Counted from the first letter of the stretch, positions 22,261 to 34,348 are shown. The stretch is DNA of 64,000 nucleotides from Alnus glutinosa (GCF_958979055.1 NC_084891.1:1007001-1071000); one strand, 5' to 3'. Numbers and translations are program-made. The notes: generated from the sequence alone by a model not told the origin.

Positions 22261-22760
22261 CACACACCCAGTGGCGGAGCCAGAACTTTGGTTCAGATGG
22301 GGCAAAATTTAAAAATAAAATTGAACAAAAATTAATTAAAAATTGTGACTATAAAAAAAAAAAAAAATTATTGTTTAAAATGTATAAATGTAACTTACGA
22401 TTTATTGTTCTTAATACCGAAGCACTATTAACAACTGATACCGTTTTACTCCTATAACCTTTCTTTGGGAGAACCTTTGTTATTCGACACCTACGGTCCA
22501 ATTGATTATTACCCTTTAAGTCTCTTGGGAAATTGTAAATGTTGAACTTAATTTGCCTGATCATTTATAATATTTCAAGTTCGCTTAAAACAAAAAAAAA
22601 AAAAAAAAAAAAAACTCTTTTGTCTTTTGCTATTGGTCAGAAATCAGAAAAGAATTTGGTTCAGTTGATGACAAAAAGAACATTGGCGTGAATGGGCTTT
22701 TAGTTACTAATTTTGATGAGGCTCACAATAATACCAAAGCCCAGTTTTAGGAACACGGTT

Positions 22761-22984
22761 AAACACTTATGCTCCGTTTGTTTCGACGTAAAATGGTTTT
22801 CGTCGTAAAATGATTTCAGGGAAGTCATTTTTCTAGAAAATATTTTTCGCCGAAAGTATTTTTCGGTGTTTAGCGCGTACGGAAAATCACAAATATTTTT
22901 AATATTTTTATTTAATCATATTAATCTATAAAAATCAATTTTTATTCAAAACATATAAATATTAATGAAAAATAATATAAAATT
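22761..22984. repeat. Dispersed repeat, TTTTCGTCGTAAAATGATTT type
   Basis: Short internal repeats of GTAAAATGGTTTTCG and AAAATATTTTTCGCCGAAAG. Also present at about 44655-44870 in the duplicated block. Probably part of the same element as the adjoining GGAATCCGG-rich stretch. Confidence 0.35.
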
Positions 22985-23203
22985 ACTAAAGACGAGATTC
23001 TGTCACTGACAGACAGGATTTCGGTCACTTTTACCGAATTCCGTCATTCCGGCTACTATAGCCAGAATCCAAGATAAAGGCCGGAATCCGAACAGTTTCG
23101 TCGGAATCTGGGTTGGCAGGATTCCGGCGAAAGTGGCCGGATTCCGGCCAAAAATTACCGAATTTTGGCGAAAATTGCAGGAATCCGGCCGTTCTGGCCT
23201 AAT
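22985..23203. repeat. GGAATCCGGC-rich repeat fused to the truncated PPR gene P1
   Basis: At least six occurrences of ATTCCGGC or its complement in 220 bp (for example GGCAGGATTCCGGCG, GTGGCCGGATTCCGGCC). The right edge is the exact point where the PPR frame stops matching P2. The same fusion exists at 44870-45092. Confidence 0.6.
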
Positions 23204-24297
23204 CCATTCTATTTTGCAAACAGTAACTGTCAATTAAAGAATTGTAAGTGATTGTGTCGAGCTCTATCCCTCTCTGAATCATTACATCAAAGACTTCTTT
23301 TACCTCTTTCAACATCTTTTTTTTGCCAAAGTGTGTCCACCAATATGCTGAATGTACACACATTTGGCATGATTTTCCTTTCAACCATCTCCTTCAATAG
23401 TTTAGTTGTCTCCTTCTACCGGCCGAAATTACATAGGCTCTGAATTAAAGAATTGTAAGTGAAAATGCTTGGCTGAATTCCTCTATTTGTCATTTCGGGT
23501 AAAAAGTTTAAAGCTTCAGTTACCAATCTGTCCTTACATAAACTATCAATGATAGTGTTATACAGCACTACATTAAGTTCAAGCTTTCATTCTTCCATCT
23601 TTCGAAGCAACCCAATAGCCACCCTAGTCTCACCTATTTTACACATACTGTTTATGATTGTTCCATAAGTAACTGTATCAGGTTTATAGCCAATCTTCTC
23701 CATTTTGTTAGCATACTTCACAGCTTCAGCAATTCTACCTTGAAGACAGAGCCCCTTGACAAGGGTATTAAGAATTATAGAGTCCAGTTGGAAACCTAGT
23801 TTCAAAATTCTTGCTAAGATAGAGAAGCCAAAATCCACCCGGCTCAAATGGCAGAAGCAATTAGTCAAAACACCTAGAGTACAAACATCGGGAGCAATTC
23901 CTGACATTTCCATTTCTTTAATCAGAGAAATCACAGTTGAGTGATGCTTCGTTCTTGCAATTGCACCCAGCAATTGATTCAAATCCACGAGGGAAGGCAA
24001 GGGGTACATGTGAAGCATTCTATGAAACAGGGGTAAGGCATCATCAAGATTGCTTAAGCTTCGAGATCTGCATCGATCTCTCACAGATTGCAAGAACTGA
24101 TTGGGGCTTTCCACAATATCTCTACCACTATTGGTAGTGTTAGCAGAAGTAGCACTAAAACTACGACAATAATAATAATAATAATAATAAAAATATAGAG
24201 CATGGAAAGAAAGCCTTGCATGAGAATAACGAGGATCCATACACAAATGATTGAAGAAGAAAGCAAGAGAGTTTGTAGACTTAGCAGTCGTACCCAT
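23203..24297 (-). pseudogene. P1: restorer-like PPR pseudogene, 3'-truncated
   Basis: The - strand frame starts MGTTAKSTNSLAFFFNHLCM at 24297, a likely organelle-targeting N-terminus with a tract of seven tyrosines encoded by a (TAA)n microsatellite. P-class 35-residue repeats follow (ISLIKEMEMSGIAPDVCTLG, AVKYANKMEKIGYKPDTVTY). The pattern is that of the restorer-of-fertility-like (RFL) PPR group, which bind organellar RNA. The frame meets TGA at 23587 (Arg in P3), then TAG where P2 has Trp (FGRW), plus a shift near 23330. Homology ends at QNRMD, about 12 repeats short, in a transposon-like repeat. Head-to-head with copy D, 885 bp apart. Confidence 0.82.
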
Positions 24298-25181
24298 TTC
24301 CGGATGTAGTGGAAGAAAAACAGAAGCCGATCTGATGCAGTGGCTCAAGAGAAATAAGCAGAAGAAGACGAAGCAGATCTGATGCTCAAGAAATGTAAGA
24401 AGAGAAACTTTCACAATCTCCCCAAGCGTTCCGGTTCCGAGGTCTGGGATTACACGACGTCGTTTCTGTTGGCATACAAACTTCAAACGATCGATATACA
24501 AAGCACACGTGTCACCTCTCATGATTTTGCGCTGTGCAATTACCTTTTTGCCCTTTCTTCAGCTTGACAATTGCAGTAGTGGGTGTTTCTATGGGGGCCA
24601 TTTTCTTTATCGATGATGAATTCAAAAGCCCACTTTTATTTTTTCCTGCAACGGGACAGCAGCAAAGAACAATCACTCCAGTAAAACAGACAGTACAGTT
24701 GAGCTCAAAACTACAACACAAGCTTGCTCAAACACGACCAACTCTACTCAAGCACCAAACAGGACTATAACTTCCACAGCTTTGAAAGTCTAACAGATCG
24801 AACACGCATCTGAACTTTGTTCTTGTCTTTGTTGCAGCTGGCAAAGCGATGAATTTTTCTTGCTTTTTTATTGCTGCCCCCTCTTTTTTTAAGGCTGAGG
24901 AATTTATTTAGTCAAACATTTCACAGCTAAATAAGCATTGTTGTTAGTGCAATAGTGTTCTAACGGTGAGGTTTGGTAGGCACTAGGCAGGAATATTATT
25001 ACAAAATACAATAAATTATTTCATTGCTTTTTTCTCGATGGGACAAAAATTTCAATCTTTTGATTCTTTTCAACACACACGCAAACGATTCAGACGGACC
25101 TACAAAATAAGGGGAAAGGGAATGGGAAAGATATTTCGTACACAACTTTTCCTTTACGGCGTGTGGTTGGTCTCAATTGAA
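24298..25181. promoter_or_regulatory. Shared divergent upstream region between P1 and NPF D
   Basis: Near-identical sequence lies between P3 and G (46183-47056), between P2 and F (37182-38052), and in part upstream of C (15715-16183). Conserved blocks include ACAGTACAGTTCAGCTCAAA-like sequence and GCTGGCAAAGCGATGAATTT. It would carry the promoters of both genes. No TATA box or operator can be assigned with confidence. Confidence 0.5.
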
Positions 25182-28100
25182 ATGGCCATCTCTACGATCG
25201 AGGCCCCACTGCTATCAGACACCGTCGATGGCGCCGTTGACTACAAAGGCCGTCCGGTCCTCCGATCAACCTTCAGCAGCTGGAGATCCGCATCCTTCAT
25301 CCTAGGTAACACACTCGTACCGAACCTAACTCATAAGCAAATTAGGGATTTTTTTTTTTTTTTTTGTGAGTTTGACTAATTAGATAAGTGCATATTTTAG
25401 GTGTGGAAGTGGCGGAGAGGTTCGCGTATAATGGGATCAACTGCAACCTCATAACGTACCTGACTGGGCCGCTGGGGCAGTCCACGGTCACGGCGGCCGA
25501 GAACGTGAACGCGTGGTCTGGAACGGCGCAGCTGCTGCCTTTGTTGGGTGCATTTGTCGCCGATTCTTTTCTGGGGCGCTACCGCACCATTATTATTGCC
25601 TCTCTCATCTACATCCTGGTGCGTCTCTCTCTCTCTATTTCTGCGCCAATGAATAGTATAATTAAGACAGCTCACAGCAGATTATCTAATATTTTATTTA
25701 AAATATCTGACTAAAACCCATTTTTACTAATTTAATTAACCACTTTTCAACATCTTTCTCCGTCATTTTATTTAAATTTCTCTATTTTATTAAAATAATC
25801 AATTTTTACTTTTATTCATTTTAATTAAAAACACATATTCACCGAGTAAAACACATCACCGTACAAAAACTTCTACACACCGAACCAGACCTGTTCAACA
25901 GTACCTTCATCCATCACCTGATCATCAACCCCATTTGTCCTCTGCTTCGCTCTGTTCCTCTCCTTACCCCTTCTCTTTGTCTTCGGCCCTAAAATCCTCC
26001 TGCCGGCAACTTCTCCGATGACCTCGCCGACCTAGCCCTCTTCCGCAAGGCCACCCGCCTTTCCCCCGTGCGCACATGCTCCACGCACTCCCACTTGGGC
26101 ACCGCCACCAATCCCAAGCCCAAGATAATTTCTTTAAATTTTTCAAATTTTATGTTAAACCTTGAAATTCGCTCATTAAATTAGAATTGAATTCTAATTT
26201 CAAAAACTCGAACACCCAAACGGACTTCCTTCACTTATAATTTCTGAACTTCCATCCCTTTTAAAAGAAGGTAATTGAACTTTAAAACTTTTTAATTTAA
26301 AGTATTCATTTTTAAGAAAGTTTCAATCTAAGTTCTCCGTTAGAATTTTTCGTTAAATTTTTTTAAAATTCTCAAAATACCCCTTATCTTTTTTAGGAAG
26401 AAAAAGAAAAAGGGAAAATTGCTAGGATTTAAGTGTTGGTTATAATTTAACAGAATTTTCAAAAATACTTATGCTTGAATATTTGAAAATTTTTAAAAAA
26501 TAAATACAGGGATATTTTGGAAATTTGGATAAGATTTAACGGAAAAATTCTAAATAGATACCCTAAATTGAGACATTTTAAAATTTATGTACGTTATTTC
26601 AAAATGAGTGAAAATTCAAGAATTATAAGTGCAGTTCTCCATTTTAATTATTAATTTAAATTAAACAGTTTAATTTTACTCTCTTAGTTCAGGATTTGTC
26701 CTTCTTCGTAAGTTTTTTTTTTTTGTTTGGACAAATAGATATGCATTATATGCTATAAAAATATAAGGAAAATCAAATGGACATAAATTTCCCTTCAACC
26801 CGATCTATATCTGAGAAATATATACTTTTTTAATACTTTTCAAGGGACACACGATAGTTTTATAGGCCGAGAATTCGGATTAAATTTCTGTCGAAATCAA
26901 ATTTAGTCCTAGTTTTTAATGCTATTTTAATTTAGTTTTTAGATTTTTAATTTCAATACTCAGGATCTTTTAAGTTTTCTTCTTATTTTCAATAAGTTTC
27001 TCTATTAATCTACCATCTAATTAATTAACATTACATCACACTAGAGAGGGAGCCGTCACCTAGCTATGAGGGGACGTTGCCACTTCCAAGAGAAAGGCCG
27101 CCACCCCTCATCGAGTGAGGAGTAGCCCCCTTGCCGGTTAGTTGTGGCCGATCACATATTTTCTTTAAAAAAAAAAAAAATCAACTTTTTTTAATTTTTT
27201 ATTTATAGTATATTTATAATTTAAAGTAATTATGCAACATAATACGTATAATTGACACATGACGTGTCAAATGTGAGCCATGTGACATATAATTAATTAA
27301 TTGGATGGTAGGTTGACGGAAATATCCATTTGACCTAATTTCAATCTAATTGTCCAAATTGAAAACTTAAGTACTAAATTGAAATCACGTGAAATCCTAA
27401 GGAACAAATTTGATATTTTCAAAAATATAATTATACCCCTTAGATCAAAAAATAAAAGAAAAAAAAAATGTCAAAAAACCGAAAAAATACGAGGTAAAAA
27501 ATGTATTTTCACATCCACTTCTGTTATCTATTGGACAGAAAGGTTGATGGTTGTCTCAAATTTAGAATGAATCAACTTAGAACAAAAATATATTAAATTG
27601 AAAACTTGGATCTTAAAGTCAAATGACAAAAAGCCCAAGGATCCTAACCTGATTTGATTTCCCTAGCATTTATCATTAAATGTGATATAATAAATAAAAT
27701 AAAATAAATATCCCAAAAAATAATAAATGTTGAAGCAGTTTTTTTTATCTGAATTTTGGGTGGAATGCCTTGTTGACGTGGGTTGGGATGATGATAATTG
27801 ATCACAGGGACTAGGCTTGCTGACTCTGTCGGCTATGCTTCCTACTGGCACCACTTCGGACTACGTAGACACCAAAATCTCGCTAGGTTCTTCAAATCAG
27901 CTGCAAGTAACCCTGTTCTTTGTATCTCTGTATCTTGTAGCCGTTGGGGAAGGTGGACACAAGCCTTGTGTTCAGGCTTTTGGAGCCGATCAGTTTGATG
28001 GGCAAGATCCAGAGGAGTGCAAAGCCAGAAGCTCATTCTTCAACTGGTGGTATCTTGGTGTATGTGGGGGTTCTGTAGTAACAATTTTGGTCCTAACCTA

Positions 28101-29255
28101 TGTACAAGAGAACCTTAGCTGGGGTCTGGGATTTGGGATCCCCTGTATAGTAATGGTTGCTGCATTGGGTGTTTTCTTGCTTGGTACCAGGACTTACCGG
28201 TATACTACTAAAGGGGATGAGAAAAACCCATTTCTGAGAATTGGTCGAGTGTTTGTAACCGCAGTTAGAAATTGGCGGACTACTGCTTCGGCGATCGCTT
28301 GTGAAGAGGAAGCTCACGGAACCCTGCCGCACCATAGCTCTCAACAATTCAAGTAAGAAAAAAATGCTTATCATCTTCTATGGATATATCAAAAAGGAAA
28401 TGGAAAATACTAACCATTTTGGATCTCCAATGTGGCAGGTTCCTGAATAAAGCTTTGCTGTCCCCAAATGGTTCAAAAGAAGCTGGCAAGGTTTGTACTT
28501 TCAGTGAGGTTGAAGAAGCAAAGACAGTTCTAAGGCTTGTTCCCATATGGGTTACAAGCTTGGGATACGCTATTGCGTTTGCACAGATCTCAACTTTCTT
28601 TACCAAGCAAGGTTCTACCATGGATAGAACAATTTTTCCCGGCTTTGAAATACCAGCTGCTTCGCTGCAATGTCTTGTCTGCCTGTCCTCTGTTCTCCTC
28701 ATTCCCATATATGACTGCATCGCCGTTCCTATTGCAAGGGCTTTCACGAGGAAACCCTCCGGCATCACAATGTTACAGAGAATTGGAACCGGGATGCTTA
28801 TATCGGCGTTTAGCATGGTAGTTGCAGCTCTAGTCGAAATGGAAAGGCTGAAAACTGCTAAAGAATATGGGCTAGTTGATATGCCAGATGTGACTGTTCC
28901 AATGAGTGTGTGGTGGTTGGTTCCTCAATATGTCTTGTGGGGAGCTGCTGATGTTTTCACCGTGGTTGGCCTCCAAGAGTTCTTCTATGATCAGGTCCCA
29001 ACTGATTTAAGGAGTGTGGGTCTCGCCCTCTGCCTCAGTACTAATGGCATTGGGAGCTTTTTAAGCAGCTTTCTAGTCTCTGTCATTGAGGAAGCAACCG
29101 GCGGGAATGGCCGAGATAGCTGGTTTGCTGATAATCTTAACAGGGCACATCTTGATTACTTTTACTGGCTGCTTGCAGGAATCAGTACAGTAGCATTGGC
29201 TGCCTTCTTGTGTTGTGCAAAATCTTACATTTATAATAGGCCAAGTACAGTCTAG
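25182..29255 (+). CDS. NPF5.10-like: NPF copy D: NRT1/PTR family (NPF5.10-like) transporter, intact
   Basis: Exons at 25182-25305, 25401-25618, 27808-28352 and 28439-29255 join into 567 residues. It starts [20 protein letters not shown]. An in-frame ATG at 25038 would add 48 residues, but the homologous start in B and H favours the downstream one. Exon 2 has ExxER intact but reads [19 protein letters not shown]. The Tyr-Gly-Ile-Ser of other copies is Asn-Gly-Ile-Asn, shared only with G. Exons 3 and 4 carry [51 protein letters not shown] and SYIYNR. Intron 2 (2189 bp) holds two old MITEs and a captured glycosyltransferase fragment. AATAAA lies at 29423. By family a 12-helix proton-coupled nitrate/peptide-type carrier; substrate unknown. 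Confidence 0.92.
25880..26128 (+). pseudogene. GT14/DUF266 glycosyltransferase gene fragment in intron 2 of copy D (short)
   Basis: Parallels the longer fragment in copy G at 47745-48230 but ends abruptly after AATCCCAAGCCCAAG, where about 600 bp present in G are missing. The frame is also disturbed (CCGGCAACTTCTCC versus CCGGCACGCTTCTCC). Not expected to make protein. Confidence 0.65.
26224..26640. mobile_element. Long-inverted-repeat MITE in intron 2 (copy D)
   Basis: Same insertion as 16749-17199 in copy C, with ends TTCACTTATAATTTCTGAAC and GAATTATAAGTGCAGTTCTC. Confidence 0.55.
26896..27414. mobile_element. Long-inverted-repeat MITE in intron 2 (copy D)
   Basis: Same insertion as 18129-18647 in copy C. 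The ends ATCAAATTTAGTCC and GGAACAAATTTGAT are complementary. Confidence 0.6.
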
Positions 29256-30774
29256 ATTCAGTCATCATCTTCCTTTCACTTCAAATATATGGAGGGTTAA
29301 AACCCTAAAATGCAGTGTCAGTAGGCTCTCATTATCGCTGCAGTATAATCCTTGCAAGATGCAAGTAGCATATGGGATGGGAGGCTTCTATTGAAAGGTT
29401 AGTCAAAGTGTATCTATTTGTAAATAAACTGTGTAATCATCATTCTATTAGAACTTTGTTAGGAACCTATATAATAATAAGCCATTACAATAAATTAAGT
29501 CATTTCCCTGCTAGGTTAGGATTATTTTCCTCTATAAATTCAATGTATCAATCTATTTGTTTCTCTGTTTTTCTTTCTTTCTCTCTGATCTTAGTTCTAC
29601 GGTTCTTACCAAACTTTAAAGCCACCAAAAATCCGTGTGTATACCCATCTAGAGCAGGCTTTGTTTAATGCATGAATTATGTACACTCCGATTGGATGAA
29701 GGGATTTATGGGGAAAGAAAAGGGTTGGGGAAAAGAACTTGATTCCCCCGAAAAGAAATTAAACACAAAACAATTTTTATAATACTTTTTAAAATACAAA
29801 AGGCTTTTCAAATGTGCTCCTCTTAAAAAAAAAAAACACTTATCACCTTTAAATGGGTAAATATATTTAAACACTTTGAACTAATGACCATTTTTAACTT
29901 AACCTCACGAATTGATAAGTGTGACACTTAAATATAACAAACTATCATCTTATGCCAAAAATGCCACTTTGTTAGTGGCGTCTATTATGTTGGATGGAAA
30001 AATGATCACTGGCTTTGCACATGACCATTTTGACCCAAAACTTCTTAAAATACTCATTTTTTCAAAAAAAAATAATAATAATTAATAAATGAAATTAATA
30101 AAATGAAAAGTAAAATAAAAAATCAACTAAAATCATTTTTAACAAAAAATAAAAAAAATAAAAAAAAATCCCACCCCCATCATTGGGGCCATAGGTGGTC
30201 GTGCCCCCTTAGAGATTGGGTGACTTGTGAGGGGTGGTTCGACCACCTCTATGCTCCGGTTCATTTTTTTTAGAGGCAAGTTTTTTTAAGGGCAAATCTG
30301 ATTTTTCAGCTGTCAAAGTGGATAGTTTCGAAAGATATTGGTCAAATTGATCACATGCAAGACATATGACCAGTTTTCCATCCATTATAATGGCTGATGC
30401 TAACGAAGGGGCATTTTTGATACAAAATGATAGTTTGATATATTCAAGTATCACTCTTGTGAGTTCATGTGGCTAAATTGAAACTAATATATTTATCCCC
30501 AAAATTTTTTTTAAAAAGAAATACAAAATCAATTCCAATAATTTCACTTAATTGCAAATAGCTCAATGGAGCTAAAAAAGTGACTAAACATTTCTCGGGG
30601 GTAAACAAAAAACACAAATAGGTTTTTGGACACGTTTTTCATTAGTAAATTGGACAAAAACCATTAAAGTGTCGTGTCAGCATCAAATGGCACATTTCTT
30701 GTAGAATAAAAAAATACAATATTTAAAAACAAAAACAAAAAATTAAATTAAATTAAAAAAAATAACACGACTCA
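29256..30774. other. Duplicated 3' flank of copy D
   Basis: Homologous to the 3' flanks of C and G. It contains AATAAA at 29423 and AT-rich, non-coding sequence. Confidence 0.65.
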
Positions 30775-30994
30775 GCCTCCTTCACCATGTCAGCATCCTC
30801 ATTGTTGTTGTCCAACGACATCGTCGCGCGCACGCCCACAAGCCTTTGTAGCTCCCTCGAGATGTTGCTACTGCTAACTGTGAGCCCATCGAAGGCCTGA
30901 GAAAGATCCAAAAACTCCTTCATCTCCTCCATCTCAAATGATGACTCGGGCCTCTGCGATTTGCCGTACTGCAGTGCCAGATCGCTCTCAGCTG
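30775..30994 (-). pseudogene. Unrecognised gene fragment, copy 2 of 4, cut by an LTR
   Basis: Same fragment as 22000-22260. Its upstream end stops at CTCTCAGCTG, where the LTR at 30995 begins; the sister copies continue with CATGTCGATG or AATGTCGATG. Confidence 0.45.
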
Positions 30995-31416
30995 TGTAAC
31001 AGTTTTCTACAACTGCTACTGTAATTTCAGTGAAAGAAAGTAGAAAGAAGAGAATATGAAAGAAATGAATGAGAATTGAAGAAGAAATCAGAACTTTATT
31101 GACTGGGCAACGTTCGAGAGCGCCAATCTCCAGCTATTTCGAGAAAGCTAATCTCCTTAGTTCAATAGAACTATACAATTGTCCAAAACGTAATTCTACG
31201 GCTCAACTCTCCCTCTATTTATAGCTACTGAACTACTATTGTAAAACAGAACCCAAAACTCATACTTTTACAATCAAAAAGGCAATACAATTTCATACAC
31301 GTGCAATACCGAACTACCCACCTCCAACTAGAATCCACCCACTCCAACTAGAATCCACCTATTGCGCCGCATGCTCCAGAACTGCCACGTTACTTCTAAC
31401 TTCCCTGCGTGTAACA
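30995..31416 (-). repeat. 3' LTR of the Ty3/gypsy fossil
   Basis: About 422 bp, bounded by TGTAACAG and GTGTAACA on the + strand (TG...CA). It is followed by TTACTTCCCCCTTTT, whose complement is a polypurine tract, as expected inside a 3' LTR. TATTTATAG at about 31214 may be its promoter box. No partner LTR is present, so its age cannot be read from LTR divergence. Confidence 0.8.
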
Positions 31417-32998
31417 TTACTTCCCCCTTTTAAAACACCTTGCCCACAAGGTGTGGAAAGGTGTCTTTCAATTGATGAAACTCTTCCCATGTTGCTTCCT
31501 CTTAAATCTGTCCTTCCCAACGAATAAGAAGCTCAACACATGCGTGGTTGTTCTTTGGTCTGCTGCGACGATCCAAGACTTTAGCTGGTTGTGGCAGTAA
31601 AACTCCCTCAGAATTAACTGGTGGAAGTGTGGGGATCACAGAAGAAGAAGAACCCAATTTTGCCTTCAGTTGAGATACATGGAAAACCAGATGAATCCGC
31701 GCTTCTGAAGGTAAGTCCAGCTCATAAGCAACTTTCCCCACCCTTTGAAGAATAGGAAATGGCCCGTAAAAATGAGGTGATAGTTTAAGTGCCCACCGAA
31801 CAGCAATAGTGGACTACCTATAAGGTTGCAGCCTCAGGTAGACCAGCTGACCAACATCAAAATTTCTTTCACTCCTTCTCAAATCTGCATAACGTTTCAT
31901 ACGTTGATGAGCCTGCTGCAGGTTCTGTTGAAGGAGAGTAAGGATCTGCTGCTGTGTTCTAAGCTCTTCATCCATTGCTTCCACCCTTGTAGTACCCAGT
32001 ATATAGGACAGCAACCGAGGAGGAAGTACTCCATAAACAGCTTCATAAGGAGTCATCTTAGTAGTAGAATGCCAATTGGTATTGTACCAAAATTCTGCCC
32101 AAGGTAGCCAAGTAGACCATTGTTTCGGTCTATCTTGAGTAGAGCATCTCAAGTAATTTTCCAAGGCCTTGTTGACAATCTCTGTTTGATCATCTGTCTG
32201 TGGATGGTAACTAGAGCTCATATTAAGAGAAGTCCCTTGTAATCTGAAAAATTCCCTCCAAAATATACTAGTAAACACAGGATCTCTATCAGAGACGATG
32301 GAATTAGGCATCCCATGCAACTTAAAAATCTGAGCCACAAACACCCTAGCCACTGTGACTGTAGAATAGGGATGAGAGAGAGCAATGAAGTGAGCATACT
32401 TTGACAAGCGGTTGACTACTACCATGATAACAAAATGGCATTGAGAAAGAGGCAAGCCTTCTATAAAATCCATTGAAATCTCAGACCAAACCCGAGTTGG
32501 AATTGGGAGTGGTTGCAGTAACCCTGCAGGGGAAACATTCTCCTGCTTATTCCATTGGCAGACTTCACAACTCCTAATAAAATGCCTCAAATCCCTTCTC
32601 ATCCCCTTCCAATAAAAGTCTTTCTTTGCTCTTTGAAATGTTTTGTCATAGCCAGAGTGACCAGCCATTGGATCACTGTGAACAAAAGAGAGAACCTTTT
32701 GTTTAAGCTAAGGAGACTGGCCAAGTATAATTCCGTTCTTGTAAAACAGAATTCCATCCCTGCAGGAATACTTGCGAGAGTCCAACTCCTGATTCTGCCA
32801 TTGAACCAGCAAAGGCTGCAATTCAAGATCAAAAGCATATTGAGTCTTTAATTCTTCCACCCAATCAGCCCTTGGAATTGATAGAAAAGACAGAACCATT
32901 TCAATAGCATTATCAGTAGCAGTCTCCCATTCTTCTTTCCTGGACAAAGCATCAGCTACTTTATTTTCAACTCCTTTTTTATATTCCACACTTCATTT
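30995..32998 (-). mobile_element. Ty3/gypsy LTR retrotransposon fossil, chromovirus type, 3' side only
   Basis: A broken element on the - strand. Visible parts, in element order, are: the end of RNase H (about 32989-32710, with KKGVENKVADALSRKEEW); integrase (about 32668-31814), whose zinc-binding H..C-C finger (CEVCQW) and catalytic core region (MDFIEGLP, VSDRDPVFTS) are recognisable; a C-terminal chromodomain-like part (about 31741-31502, VSQLK and LLIRWEG); a polypurine tract; and the 3' LTR. The pol order with RNase H before integrase and the chromodomain place it among Ty3/gypsy chromoviruses. Gag, protease, reverse transcriptase core and the 5' LTR are not in the window. It carries several breaks. 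It inserted into the duplicated 3' flank of D, so it is younger than the block duplication that made that flank. Confidence 0.88.
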
Positions 32999-33004
32999 CA
33001 ATTC

Positions 33005-33954
33005 AAGAGGAAGCTCACGGAACCCTGCCGCACCATAGCTCTCAACAATTCAAGTAAAAAAAAATGCTTGTCATCTTCTATAGATATATCAAAAGGAAAT
33101 GGAAAATACTAACCATTTTGGATCTCCAATGTGGCAGGTTCCTGAATAAAGCTTTGCTGTCCCCAGATGGTTCAAAAGAAGCTGGCAAGGTTTGTACTTT
33201 CAGTGAGGTTGAAGAAGCAAAGACAGTTCTAAGGCTTGTTTCCATATGGGTTACAAGCTTGGGATACGCTATTGCGTTTGCACAGATCTCAACTTTCTTT
33301 ACCAAGCAAGGTTCTACCATGGATAGAACAATTTTTCCAGGCTTTGAAATACCAGCTGCTTCGCTGCAATGTCTTGTCTGCATGTCCTCTATTCTCCACA
33401 TTCCCATATATGACTGCATCGCCGTTCCTATTGCAAGGGCTTTCACGAGGAAACCCTCCGGCATCACGATGTTACAGAGAATTGGAATCGGGATGCTTAT
33501 ATCGGCGTTTAGCATGGTAGTTGCAGCTCTAGTCGAAATGAAAAGGCTGAAAACTGCTAAAGAATATGGGCTGGTTAATATACCAGATGTGACTGTTCCA
33601 ATGAATGTGTGGTGGTTGGTTCCACAGTATGTCTTGTGGGGAGCTGCTGATGTTTTCACCGTGGTTGGCCTCCAAGAGTTCTTCTATGATCAGGTCCCAA
33701 CTGATTTAAGGAGTGTGGGTCTCGCCCTTTACCTCAATACTATTGGCATTGGGAGCTTTTTAAGCAGCTTTCTAGTCTCTGTCATTGAGGAAGCAACCGG
33801 CGGGGATGGCCGAGATAGCGGGTTTGCTGATAATCTTAACAGGGCACATCTTGATTACTTTTACTGGCTGCTTGCAGGAATCAGTGCAGTAGCATTGGCT
33901 GCCTTCTTGTGTTGTGCAAAATCTTACATTTATAATAGGCCAAGTACAATCTAG
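33005..33954 (+). pseudogene. NPF remnant E: last exon and exon-3 tail of a D/G-type copy
   Basis: The end of exon 3 (33005-33053, AAGAGGAAGCTCACGGAACC onward), a normal short intron (33054-33137) and a fully open last exon (33138-33954, 272 codons with stop). Exons 1, 2 and most of 3 are absent; the gypsy fossil abuts directly. The exon 4 sequence is of D/G type ([16 protein letters not shown]). It also has unusual changes at conserved sites, such as DSGFADNL for DSWFADNL and MNVWW for MSVWW, as expected of a relaxed sequence. The downstream flank is replaced at about 34123, removing the AATAAA found in its sisters. No start codon for a useful protein. Confidence 0.85.
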
Positions 33955-34125
33955 ATTCAGTCATCATCTTCCTCTCACTTCAAATATATAGAGGGTTAAA
34001 ACCCTAAAATGCAGTGTCAGTATGCTCTCATTATCGCTGCAGTATAATCCTTGCAAGAGGCAAGTAGCATATGGGATGGGAGGCTTCTATTGAAAGGTTA
34101 GTCAAAGTGTATCTATTTGTATTAT

Positions 34126-34348
34126 AATGTTGGCTATATCAAATAGAAACATCAATAGCCAAATGCTAAGTTATTTCCGGAAGAACTGCTTTTGTGGATT
34201 CCCTTGAAGAAACTCTGGCAGCACAGAAAAACTAATTCTTGCAGCAGGATTTCACACTACAGAACTTGTTTCCCGACAAATATAAATGGATTATCTGGTC
34301 CTCAATATGCCTCTCAGCTGAACCAGCTCTTAAACTCGACCATGTCGT
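34126..34348. repeat. ~220 bp block duplicated from/with 13982-14204
   Basis: Joined abruptly to the 3' flank of NPF E after TATCTATTTGTA, a junction not seen after C, D, F or G. See 13982-14204. Confidence 0.72.

Noticed and set aside
25397-25675. - strand frames opposite exon 2 of NPF copies
   Set aside because: Antisense shadows of a GC-rich conserved exon.
28349-28816. Long - strand frames opposite the last NPF exon (also in C, E, F, G)
   Set aside because: They recur only because the + strand exon is conserved. They are antisense shadows with no independent features.
31826-32107. + strand frame across the retroelement integrase region
   Set aside because: Antisense shadow of the fossil's own coding part.
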